DNA of 64,000 nt, taken from Levilactobacillus angrenensis. GTDB taxonomy: Bacteria > Bacillota > Bacilli > Lactobacillales > Lactobacillaceae. A model generated the notes under the pieces. It saw nothing but the letters and a program-made list of their open reading frames with translations. It was not told the origin of the DNA and searched no databases. Where the stretch lies: positions 1-64,000 of the forward strand of contig NZ_RHOB01000010.1 of the NCBI RefSeq assembly GCF_003946085.1, written 5' to 3'. Positions 35,632-43,330 of the stretch are shown piece after piece. How positions within the stretch are numbered: the first letter of the stretch is position 1; each line of letters opens with the position of its first letter. Made by a program: the position numbers and the translations under genes.

Positions 35632-36674
35632 GAGTGGCCTCCTGATTTCAGTACGTGATGCTTGCGGTAAAAGGCGACAGTGTCGGTTGGTTGCGACTGC
35701 TGACGCGCAAAGCTAGATGTGTAGGTATCTGTCTGGATGATGAACCGCGGCCGGTGTTTGACCTCCGTGAAGGTCCGGCCAACGTATTCGCCGATGATGC
35801 TGATGGCGATCAGTTGAAAGCCGCCCAGGAACCACAGCGAGGCCATGATAGAACTCCACCCCGTGACCACGGTGCCCCGCAAGTGTTGCACCAAAATCCA
35901 GAGTAGCATGACCAACGCCCCAGTACAGATGACCAGTCCAGCATACAGGACGGCGCGAATGGGTGCAATGGAAAATGATAAAATGCCGTCCAGTGCGAAC
36001 CGCAACATTTTCCGCAGTGGGTACTTGGAAACGCCAGCTTGGCGGGGCTGGCGTTTGTAATACAGCTTGGTGGCGGGAAATCCTAGTTGCGGGATGATAC
36101 CCCGAATGAAGGGCTTGCGTTCTTGGCAGTCCATCAATGCGGATACGACCGGCTGGGTCAATAGCCGAAAGTCCGAGTGGTTGGGAATCAAATCGACGCC
36201 GAGCTTGCCCATGACCCAGTAGAAGCCTTCAGCAGAAGTCCGTTTGAACCAGGAATCAGTCGACCGGTCGTTGCGGACGCCGTAGACCACGTCATAGCCG
36301 GCGTGCGCCTGGGCCACCATGTCGGGAATCAGCCGTGGGTCGTCTTGGAGGTCCGCGTCAATGGTGATGATCATGTCCGAATAGGCACTGGCCGTCTGCA
36401 TGCCGCCCATCAAGGCCGCTTCTTGGCCGTAATTACGACTGAACTTGAGGCCGGTAAAAATCCGGTCTTCTTGGGTGTATTTGGCGATCAGGGGCCAAGT
36501 TTGGTCCTGACTGCCGTCGTCGACAAATAAAATCTTACTATCCGTGGCCACGGCTCGTTCGTGCATGAGTCGCGTCAACAGGTCCGCCAGCACGGGCGCC
36601 GTGGTTGGTAAGACGGGCGCTTCATTGTTGCACGGGACCACAATGGTCAGCCGTGGTGTGTGTGTGAATTTCAT
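35628..36674 (-). CDS. Polyprenyl-phosphate glycosyltransferase (GT2, GtrB/CsbB-like)
   Basis: A 348-residue protein with an N-terminal GT2 domain (TIVVPCNNEAPVLP, then ILFVDDGSQDQTW with DDG, and ITIDADLQDDP as the metal motif) and two C-terminal membrane segments, ending in EYVGRTFTEVKHRPRFII. Such enzymes load a sugar onto undecaprenyl phosphate on the cytoplasmic side. The downstream membrane transferase is its expected partner in decorating the cell envelope. Confidence 0.88.
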   Translation of the reverse strand: MKFTHTPRLTIVVPCNNEAPVLPTTAPVLADLLTRLMHERAVATDSKILFVDDGSQDQTWPLIAKYTQEDRIFTGLKFSRNYGQEAALMGGMQTASAYSDMIITIDADLQDDPRLIPDMVAQAHAGYDVVYGVRNDRSTDSWFKRTSAEGFYWVMGKLGVDLIPNHSDFRLLTQPVVSALMDCQERKPFIRGIIPQLGFPATKLYYKRQPRQAGVSKYPLRKMLRFALDGILSFSIAPIRAVLYAGLVICTGALVMLLWILVQHLRGTVVTGWSSIMASLWFLGGFQLIAISIIGEYVGRTFTEVKHRPRFIIQTDTYTSSFARQQSQPTDTVAFYRKHHVLKSGGHS

Positions 36675-36840
36675 GATTAGTCGTCCCCCCGAAAAATCTA
36701 GATGATGAATCCCCTACGTGCTTCCATCATAAGACTTTCTAGTGATTATGAAGAATGAAGTGCCTGGAATTGCGGTGTTTTTTAAGGGCGATTAACTTTT
36801 CGGGGTAGGCATTTAATTAGCGGCTGATAAGTAAATTCGG

Positions 36841-36866
36841 TATAATAGTTTTTGTAAACGATATCA
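36841..36866 (+). promoter_or_regulatory. -10 box with overlapping downstream CcpA cre site
   Basis: TATAAT (36841-36846) is followed 6 nt later by TGTAAACGATATCA (36853-36866), a full match to TGWAANCGNTNWCA. In this downstream position CcpA would repress the dehydrogenase gene in the presence of preferred sugar. Confidence 0.7.
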
Positions 36867-36883
36867 CTAAACGGAGGCGTTCA

Positions 36884-37621
36884 ATGATGGGAAAACTAGA
36901 TGGTAAAGTCGCAATCATTACCGGTGCAGCGCAAGGCATGGGTGCATCGCATGCCAAGTTGTTTGTCAGTGAAGGTGCAAAAGTCGTGATTACCGATGTC
37001 AAGGAAGCTGAAGGCACACAGTTGGCGCAAGAACTGGGCGATTCGGCGATCTTCATCAAGCATGATGTGGCCAGCGAAAGTGATTGGCAAAACGTCGTGG
37101 ATCAAACCAAGGCTAAGTTTGGGCGAATCGACATTCTGGTTAACAATGCCGGTATTACGTTTGCCAAGGGACTTCAGGACATTAGCGAAGCGGACTACAT
37201 AAAGATCTTCAAAATCAACCAGTTGGGGACCTTCCTGGGCGTCAAGGCCGTGGCTAAGGAAATGGTCGCGCAACACGCGGGGTCCATCGTTAACATCTCG
37301 TCACTGAATGGTCTTGTCGGTGGTGCCGTGGGTTACACGGATACCAAATTTGCCGTTCGGGGGATGACCAAGGCCGCCGCTTTGGAATTGGCCCCAGCCG
37401 GGGTGCGGGTCAACTCGGTCCATCCAGGTGTGATTGAAACCCCAATGATCTCACAACCAGGGACGGAAGAAGCCGTTAAGCAATTCGCCAAGGCCATTCC
37501 GCTCCGGCGCATTGCCAAACCAGAAGAAGTCTCGAAACTAGTCTTGTTCGTGGCCTCAGATGACGCCAGTTACGCCACTGGTTCTGAGTTTGTGGTCGAT
37601 GGTGGGATGTCAGCGCAATAA
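36884..37621 (+). CDS. Short-chain dehydrogenase/reductase
   Basis: A 245-residue classical SDR: dinucleotide motif TGAAQGMG, NNAG near residue 86, catalytic Ser in ISSLNG and Y-T-D-T-K as YxxxK. The C-terminus GSEFVVDGGMSAQ resembles the R-specific alcohol dehydrogenase of Lactobacillus brevis. An Asp in VITDVKEAEG at the end of strand 2 favours NAD over NADP. It probably reduces a ketone or oxidises a secondary alcohol. The ATG follows GGAGG, and the gene is single with a cre box and terminator. Confidence 0.85.
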   Translation: MMGKLDGKVAIITGAAQGMGASHAKLFVSEGAKVVITDVKEAEGTQLAQELGDSAIFIKHDVASESDWQNVVDQTKAKFGRIDILVNNAGITFAKGLQDISEADYIKIFKINQLGTFLGVKAVAKEMVAQHAGSIVNISSLNGLVGGAVGYTDTKFAVRGMTKAAALELAPAGVRVNSVHPGVIETPMISQPGTEEAVKQFAKAIPLRRIAKPEEVSKLVLFVASDDASYATGSEFVVDGGMSAQ

Positions 37622-37677
37622 AGATTTTTGATGCTGATTGCTTCAGCGAAGCCGGTCTCGTGACTTAAACTGAATTA

Positions 37678-37719
37678 AAAGAGGAATCTGAAGTGTAGGT
37701 CAATTTCAGATTCTTTTTT
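37678..37719 (+). terminator. Terminator of the SDR gene
   Basis: GAATCTGAA / TTCAGATTC arms around a loop of about 12 nt and followed by six T. Confidence 0.85.
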
Positions 37720-37820
37720 CATGTAGAATTAAATTGGGCTATATCACTTTTAAAAAGCGTGTTGTAAGAGTTGATAGCATACATCGCATCATTTTGAACA
37801 ATATATGCCATAATTAAGAC

Positions 37821-38176
37821 ATGGAAAAGCCTGAATTTGAGTTCTATACGCGACCAAATGGTCATACTGAATTTGTTGAATTTTTGGAAAAATTACCTAA
37901 AAAAATAGGGAAAAGATGCTGGCAACGATTGATAACGTTCAATCAAAAGGACTGTTAGTGGCTCAGCGCATGCAGTGGATTAAAAAAATCGATAATGATT
38001 TTTTTGAATTAAGCGCGAAAACAGGACGTAATATTCAGAGGGGATTATACTTCCATGCAAGTGGTAATCATATGGTGATTACTCATGGATTTACTAAAAA
38101 AACGCAGAAAACACCAGTAAATCAAATTAAGCATGCACATGATATCCTGCGGGAATACAGGGAAGAGTTACAATGA
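37821..38176 (+). pseudogene. higB: HigB/Gp49-type toxin gene interrupted by a frameshift
   Basis: ATG 37821 opens MEKPEFEFYTRPNGHTEFVEFLEKLPKK, the usual start of phage-derived Gp49/HigB toxins, but this frame ends after 45 codons. The rest of the protein (KMLATIDNVQ...IKKIDNDFFELSAK...GRNIQRGLYF...GFTKKTQKTP) continues in the -1 frame from about 37906. The break is at a run of seven A (37899-37905); eight would restore one protein of about 118 residues. It may be a true inactivating deletion, slippage-controlled expression or a sequence error. An 86-residue downstream part could start at ATG 37916. Its stop overlaps the antitoxin start. Confidence 0.75.
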
Positions 38177-38451
38177 CAACCATTAAATTTAATGATTATT
38201 TGAGAAAACAGCTAGAAGATCCGAAATTTAAAGCAGGATTCGAGTTGGAAAGTGCAAAGTTAGCTAGCGCTGTAGCGACAATGGCAGCACGTGAAGCAGC
38301 TGGTTTAACACAACGAGAACTGGCTAAGAAAGCCAATGTCCCACAATCGACTATCGCTAGAATTGAGCGTGGTGATAACACCAGCATTGACACGATGTCC
38401 AAAATTGCATTTGCGCTGGTGGCACGGTTAACCATTGGTTTTAGCAAGTAA
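38173..38451 (+). CDS. higA: HigA/XRE-type antitoxin
   Basis: A 92-residue protein with an N-terminal toxin-binding helix region (DYLRKQLEDPKFKAGFELE) and a C-terminal helix-turn-helix (LTQRELAKKANVPQSTIARIERG). It overlaps the toxin frame by 4 nt (ATGA), with the toxin-first order typical of higBA. It should neutralise HigB and repress its own promoter. It is intact although the toxin frame is broken. Confidence 0.85.
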   Translation: MTTIKFNDYLRKQLEDPKFKAGFELESAKLASAVATMAAREAAGLTQRELAKKANVPQSTIARIERGDNTSIDTMSKIAFALVARLTIGFSK

Positions 38452-38465
38452 ATGTTAGATACGAG

Positions 38466-38503
38466 AAGAGTCTGGGCGTTTGTGACGTGCCCAGACTCTT
38501 TAA
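38466..38503. terminator. Bidirectional terminator between higA and purH
   Basis: AAGAGTCTGGGC / GCCCAGACTCTT arms with a T run on the plus strand and A residues on the other side. Confidence 0.85.
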
Positions 38504-38515
38504 TATTAGGTTAAA

Positions 38516-40045
38516 TTAGTGACGGAAGTGGCGGTTACCCGTGAAGATCAGGGCGACGCCGAGTTTATCGGCCATGGCGATGGAATCCTTGTCACGAATA
38601 CTACCACCTGGTTCGGCAATGGCCGGGATGCCGTGTTCGGCGGCGTAGGCCACACAATCATCCATGGGGAAGAAGGCATCGGAGACTAAGACGCCTTGGT
38701 CATAGTTGGGCTTGGTCTCGGCCTTGCCGACCGCAATCTTGACCGCGTCGATGCGGTTCATTTGGCCGGGACCGACTCCCAGTGTTTGGTCCGCCGTATT
38801 GATCAGGATGGCGTTACTCTTAACGAACTTGATGGCCTTTAAGCCAAAGCTAATGGCGGCCAGTTGATCTGCGGTGGGCTGGGCGTGGCTGACGACTTGG
38901 AAATCAGCCGGGTCGTCAAGCACGTTGTCGCGCTCCTGGCGTAGCAGGCCACCCCGTACACTGACGAGTTCGTCGGGTTCGGGGTCTTGGGCCGCGGAGA
39001 AGTCGACCGTCAGAAGGCGTAGATTTTTCTTCTTGGCCAGGACGTCGTAGGCATCGTCGTCAAAGGCTGGTGCGATGATGATTTCCAAGAATAACTTGTG
39101 CATCTTGGTTGCCGTGGCCAGGTCGACCGGCCGATTCAAGACGATGATGCCGCCGAAGATGGAAATATTATCGGCGGCGTAGCACTTGTCCCAAGCCGTG
39201 GATAAGTCCACAGCCGAGCCGATACCACAAGGATTCATGTGCTTGAGGGCGACAACGGTCGGTTCACTGAATTCCCGAATCAATCCGAGGGCGGCGTCGG
39301 CATCCTTAATGTTGTTGAAGGAGAGCGGCTTACCGTGAAGTTGGTTTGCGGCGGCAATGGAGAACGGTGCCGGCCGGTAATCTTGATAGAAAGTGGCCGT
39401 CTGCTGCGGGTTTTCACCGTAGCGGAGGGCTTGTTTGCGTTTGTAAGTGAGTGTCAAGGTGTCTGGCTTGGCGTCGTCGGTCAGGTAGGTGGCGATGACC
39501 GCGTCGTAGTGCGCCGTGTGGTGGAAGACTTTGGCCGCTAAATGTTTGCGGAAACGCAGGTCATCCGTGTGTTCGGCAAGGGCGTGGCCCACCTGGTCGT
39601 AATCGGCAGGATCACAGACCACTAAGACGTCGCGGTAGTTCTTGGCCGCCGCCCGAATCAGGGAAGGCCCACCAATGTCGATCTGTTCTACGGCCGCAGC
39701 CAAGGTCACGTCGGGCTGGGCGATCGTTTCGGCAAAGGGATAGAGGTTGACGCAGACTAAGTCGATGGGCGTAATAGCGTGGTCCACCAAGGTTTGCTGG
39801 TGTTCCGGGTTGTCCCGCCGAGCTAAGATACCACCGAAGACCAGTGGGTTGAGCGTCTTGACTCGGCCGTCTAGCATTTCAGGAAAATGGGTCACGTCTT
39901 CGATGGGCGTGACGGCCACGCCAGCCGCAGCCAGGGCTGCTTGCGTTCCGCCGGTGGAGACAATTTCAAAGTCTTGAGCAAGTAACGTTTGGGCAAATTC
40001 AACGAGTCCCGTTTTATCGGAAACACTTAACAAAGCACGGCGCAT
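38516..40045 (-). CDS. purH: AICAR transformylase/IMP cyclohydrolase
   Basis: A 509-residue bifunctional enzyme of the last two purine steps, from AICAR to FAICAR to IMP. The N-terminal MGS-like cyclohydrolase domain starts [17 protein letters not shown]. The transformylase part contains [12 protein letters not shown], the Lys-His pair in [10 protein letters not shown] and [14 protein letters not shown] 40045 follows TAGGAGG and gives the family length. It stands alone rather than inside a pur operon here and is preceded by a promoter with two PurBox-like sites. Confidence 0.95.
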   Translation of the reverse strand: MRRALLSVSDKTGLVEFAQTLLAQDFEIVSTGGTQAALAAAGVAVTPIEDVTHFPEMLDGRVKTLNPLVFGGILARRDNPEHQQTLVDHAITPIDLVCVNLYPFAETIAQPDVTLAAAVEQIDIGGPSLIRAAAKNYRDVLVVCDPADYDQVGHALAEHTDDLRFRKHLAAKVFHHTAHYDAVIATYLTDDAKPDTLTLTYKRKQALRYGENPQQTATFYQDYRPAPFSIAAANQLHGKPLSFNNIKDADAALGLIREFSEPTVVALKHMNPCGIGSAVDLSTAWDKCYAADNISIFGGIIVLNRPVDLATATKMHKLFLEIIIAPAFDDDAYDVLAKKKNLRLLTVDFSAAQDPEPDELVSVRGGLLRQERDNVLDDPADFQVVSHAQPTADQLAAISFGLKAIKFVKSNAILINTADQTLGVGPGQMNRIDAVKIAVGKAETKPNYDQGVLVSDAFFPMDDCVAYAAEHGIPAIAEPGGSIRDKDSIAMADKLGVALIFTGNRHFRH

Positions 40046-40082
40046 GAGGCGGCCTCCTAGGTAGTTTTTTTGAAGTACCCCC

Positions 40083-40142
40083 ATCATACGTGATTTTGTC
40101 TGAACAATCAACGGGAACAAAATATAAATATTCGTATATTTA
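40083..40142 (-). promoter_or_regulatory. purH promoter with a PurBox-like pair
   Basis: On the minus strand TTGATT (40111-40106), 17 bp, TATGAT (40088-40083). A plus-strand site TTGTCTGAACAAT (40096-40108) and a minus-strand site ATATACGAATATT (40139-40127) resemble the PurR box AWWWCCGAACWWT at 10 and 11 of 13 positions. They face each other with 18 bp between. TAAATAT-N4-ATATTTA (40125-40142) is a perfect inverted repeat. Confidence 0.45.
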
Positions 40143-40455
40143 CAAACTGGCTAACATGAATTACCTAGCAAATGAATATAAAACAAATTATATGCGAACA
40201 ATGAAGATCATCACCCTAACATTGGCCAGCTTCCCTCGGCTACCCGCTTCGGTCTTGAACAATCGGTTACAAGCCGCGGGCCGCCGCGCAAAAAACAGTG
40301 CCAATTACTAACCTTCTGTTAGGCAGATTATTACGACTATCGTTGGTTTAACAGTACTCCTGTAATAAACATAATTGTAAAATGCGGTAACTGAACTGCA
40401 ATCCCCCTGTTATGGAATGCACATTTAAGTTCGCTATGGTTAGAGGTGAAGTGAG
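40143..40455. other. Non-coding gap between purH and the lysozyme gene
   Basis: No supported gene. A 39-codon frame starting near 40192 lacks a ribosome site. TAAAAT near 40377 may be a -10 box for the lysozyme operon. Confidence 0.3.
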
Positions 40456-40510
40456 GTGGTGCCCTCAGGGGAACCGTGGCGTGCGGGGAACAAGGCCACG
40501 AGGAGTCAGC
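40456..40510 (+). promoter_or_regulatory. Structured leader before the lysozyme gene
   Basis: CCTC...GAGG encloses CGTGGC / GCCACG with a purine-rich loop containing GGGGAAC. A second GGGGAAC lies just before the inner stem. This suggests a folded 5' untranslated RNA, but no known riboswitch class was recognised. Confidence 0.35.
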
Positions 40511-40543
40511 GAGATTAATTTTAAATAGGGAAGTGCCAAACAT

Positions 40544-41893
40544 ATGTCGAATAAACAAGCATGGGCCAAACGGCTGGCGCAAACGCTGATAGCGGCGGGT
40601 GCCTTGGTGGGCATCGCGTGGGGCGGTCAGAGCGTTGCCCATGCCAGTACGTTAGCCATTCCGGATATTTCTGAGTGGCAGGGAAAATTAACTTCGTCAC
40701 AAGTTGCCAATCTAAAGAGTCAAGTCTCATTTGTCATTAACCGGCGGCAATACGGGTCGTCTTACAAGGACTTGTACGCTACCAACAACACGGCGCTGTA
40801 CGTAAAGTATGGCATTCCGTTTGGGGAATACGATTACGCGCGGTTCACCAGCGCGGCGAGTGCCAAGCAAGAAGCCAAGGATTTTTATAATCGCTCCAAT
40901 AAAAACGCGCAGTTCTACGTCTTGGATTTTGAAGAAAATGACGTGACCTCGGGAACGACCAATGCCGCCGTCAAGGCCTGGTACGACGAGATGAGTGCAT
41001 TGACGAATAAGAAATTGATTTTCTATTCTTACCAATCATTTGCCACCAGCTACGCCAACACGGCCCGGCAAAATTTTGACGCGCAATGGATCGCTAACTA
41101 TTCGTCGACGCCAACGATTGCCCACGCCTTGTGGCAGTATACGGACCACAACTATTTGTCCGCGCTGGGTGAGTACACCGATAACAGTAAGGCTGTGACC
41201 TCGGTCCACCCGGTTTCTTGGTGGACGGACGCCACGACGACTGCGCTGGCCCACACGACCTACGCTTACAGCAGTTACAAGAAGGGCCAACACATCTACC
41301 TACATAAAGGGGCAACTAAGGATGCGGATGGCACGGCGATTGCGGCCAGTGACCGGCAGAAATTTTACAAGATCAGCAAGGTGAAGAGCGTCACGTCCGA
41401 CAACTCCAAGCAAGCGCTGTATTTGAGCGGCTTGAATCAGTGGGTCTTGTCGCAGGACGCGACCGGCTACTGGGTCGGCCAACACGGTTCCTTCACGTTG
41501 AAGCATAAATTGAATCTTTATACAGATTCAGGCCTCACCAAGAAGACCGGTGGTTACTATGTGTCCGGCGATACGGTGGCCGGTAAAATCGTGAAGGCCC
41601 CAAGTGGTAAGTCGTACCGAATCAAGACGAAACTGGGATATTTGTCAGCTAATACGAAGTACTCGAACCACGCTTACTACGAATCACTCGGGTCAAGCAA
41701 GACGATTACGACCAAAAAGAAAATCTATGAGTACGGCAAGGCATCATTTGCCAAGAGCAGTCGGAAAAAAGCCGTCAAGAAGGGCACCAAGCTCACGGTC
41801 ACTGGCGTTAAGAAGCGCTCGACCGGTTCACGGTACTTCGTCTTGAGCAATGGTCGCTACGTCACGGCACTGCAGAGTTACGTGCAGAAATAA
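40544..41893 (+). CDS. GH25 lysozyme with C-terminal wall-binding domain
   Basis: A 449-residue exported muramidase. After the signal peptide (ending AHAS near residue 30), the GH25 catalytic domain spans residues of about 36-225: IPDISEWQG with the first acidic residue, and YVLDFEEND with the catalytic Asp/Glu. A linker with SH3-like segments follows (SSYKKGQHIYLHKG). The last 75 residues form a DUF5776-like wall domain ending SNGRYVTALQSYVQ, like the protein at 20313. It cuts between MurNAc and GlcNAc in peptidoglycan. A small secreted-protein gene follows after 20 nt. Confidence 0.88.
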   Translation: MSNKQAWAKRLAQTLIAAGALVGIAWGGQSVAHASTLAIPDISEWQGKLTSSQVANLKSQVSFVINRRQYGSSYKDLYATNNTALYVKYGIPFGEYDYARFTSAASAKQEAKDFYNRSNKNAQFYVLDFEENDVTSGTTNAAVKAWYDEMSALTNKKLIFYSYQSFATSYANTARQNFDAQWIANYSSTPTIAHALWQYTDHNYLSALGEYTDNSKAVTSVHPVSWWTDATTTALAHTTYAYSSYKKGQHIYLHKGATKDADGTAIAASDRQKFYKISKVKSVTSDNSKQALYLSGLNQWVLSQDATGYWVGQHGSFTLKHKLNLYTDSGLTKKTGGYYVSGDTVAGKIVKAPSGKSYRIKTKLGYLSANTKYSNHAYYESLGSSKTITTKKKIYEYGKASFAKSSRKKAVKKGTKLTVTGVKKRSTGSRYFVLSNGRYVTALQSYVQK

Positions 41894-41913
41894 TAGAAGG
41901 AAGTTGAATAGTT

Positions 41914-42555
41914 ATGCAACGAAAAACGAAAATAATCACGACCGTCACGGCGGCCTTGGCTGTTTTGGCCTTGGGCTCGGGCACAGCGCTTCAAATTCAC
42001 GCGGCTAATGATGTCAGTTCGGTGGGCCAGACCACGGCGCCGGCTAAAGCCACGGCCGATGGCACCAAGCTGCAGGCCGACAGTGCCAGTGGGACCAAGC
42101 AAAATTATCAAGTCGATTACTCGGCGAATAACGACCAGTCGGCGACCTACCAGAAGACCACGTACGGCAGCACCAGCACTGCCAAAGACCAAGTCGATTA
42201 CGTCGGGCAGTCTGACGGCGCGACGGTGAAGCTAAACGGCGGTACCAAGGCCGTTGCCCAGGGAACCATGGGGCATACCTACGTTCACTGGACGAAGGGG
42301 GATTGGTCGGTGACCGCGGTCACTAGTAACGCCGATGCCACGGGCACGCCCGAGCAATTTGCTAAGCAGGTCAACCGGCAACTGGACAAGGCCAGTCTGC
42401 CAAAGAAGGTCGACACCGGCGCCATCACGGTCTACAGTCAAGATGAAGACAACGAGACCAATTCGGTGACCTGGCAGAAGGGCAAGCAAGTCTACAAGGT
42501 CAGCGGTACGGCGGCCGATGCCACGGTCAAGGTGGCCCAGAACGCAGATGATTAG
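41914..42555 (+). CDS. Small secreted protein of unknown function, lysozyme operon
   Basis: A 213-residue protein with a clear signal peptide (TAALAVLALGSGTALQIHA) and a mature part rich in Ala, Thr, Asp and Lys. It has a repeated W...KG pattern (YVHWTKGDWSVTAVTS, VTWQKGKQVYKVSG). No cysteine, lipobox or LPXTG is present. AGAAGGAAG precedes the ATG, 20 nt after the GH25 stop, so it is co-transcribed and may modulate or accompany the lysozyme on the wall. No family recognised. Confidence 0.75.
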   Translation: MQRKTKIITTVTAALAVLALGSGTALQIHAANDVSSVGQTTAPAKATADGTKLQADSASGTKQNYQVDYSANNDQSATYQKTTYGSTSTAKDQVDYVGQSDGATVKLNGGTKAVAQGTMGHTYVHWTKGDWSVTAVTSNADATGTPEQFAKQVNRQLDKASLPKKVDTGAITVYSQDEDNETNSVTWQKGKQVYKVSGTAADATVKVAQNADD

Positions 42556-42579
42556 TTGGTGACAAATGTGTCGCAAGGA

Positions 42580-43127
42580 CTGGCCGCCTACCGTCCGCCA
42601 ACTATGGGTTGGAACGCGGTGGGCGGACCGGACCGAGCCTGAGAAACGGTCTCGGCCTCGCTTTGAGCCGAAGCCCACGTCTCAAAGACGCCAGTTTGCT
42701 AAGCGGTGAGAACCGTACCGCTAAGTAAACTCCCACGGCTGAACCCATATTTGGCGGACTCTCGGCTTCAAGTGTGTGTGCTAGTAACGATTGGTTTAGC
42801 CCCAGCCAGCAGTTGATTTAGCAACTAGTCTTGAACTAACACAATATTGCTGATAATCGTCACTCTTCGCCGGAGGCAGCCAGGGTGGAGCCAGCTGTGA
42901 CAACGGTGTTGGCTGAGGTTTTGTCTCAGCCTACAGCGTGGGACGACTTGGGAGACTGGCGGGTTTTGCCAGGCTTCAAAGCGAACCGGAAACCTGCCTC
43001 TCAGGCTGGAGGTGTTCCCCATAGCAGGCGGAATCCTGGCTGACGCAGGCTCTGGTTTCACTAGTTCTGGTGGACAAAACGCTGTCGCTCCGGGAGTCAA
43101 GACATTAATTCAACTTTCAACCTTTAG
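42580..43127 (-). repeat. MITE-like repeat copy R5 (minus orientation, one end lost)
   Basis: It carries nearly the whole family sequence in reverse: GGCCGCCTACCGTCCGCC, GGTCTCGGCCTCGCTTTGAG, GCTGAGGTTTTGTCTCAGCC, CCTGGCTGACGCAGGC, ending CTTTCAACCTTTAG at 43127. The other terminal repeat is missing on the 42580 side. It lies against repeat B copy 2, apparently inserted at CTGATAA. Confidence 0.85.
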
Positions 43128-43229
43128 TTATCAGTTTTAAGCGGAACCGGCTGCCTTTTGGCGCACGTTTCGGCCATTTAAAGTTGGCGCAAAATGGGTC
43201 TGGGGATGTTTTGTCCCAGACCCTTTTTG
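43128..43229 (+). repeat. Repeat family B, copy 2, with terminator hairpin
   Basis: Near-identical reverse complement of 20130-20225. Its end contains GGGTCTGGGGA / TGTCCCAGACCC followed by five T, a strong plus-strand terminator in front of the next gene. It is interrupted on its left by copy R5. Confidence 0.75.
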
Positions 43230-43330
43230 TCCGCCGCAATGGTGACCGGAAAAATAATTCAAAAAAATCTAGTAACCAACGTTCCTGAGCCTTAAACTAG
43301 AGCTATGGAAATCAACGGGAGGGGTTGCTC

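Noticed and set aside
40192-40311. 39-codon frame starting MRTMKIITLTLASF
   Set aside because: Peptide looks plausible, but there is no ribosome site and no partner gene. Kept only as a note.
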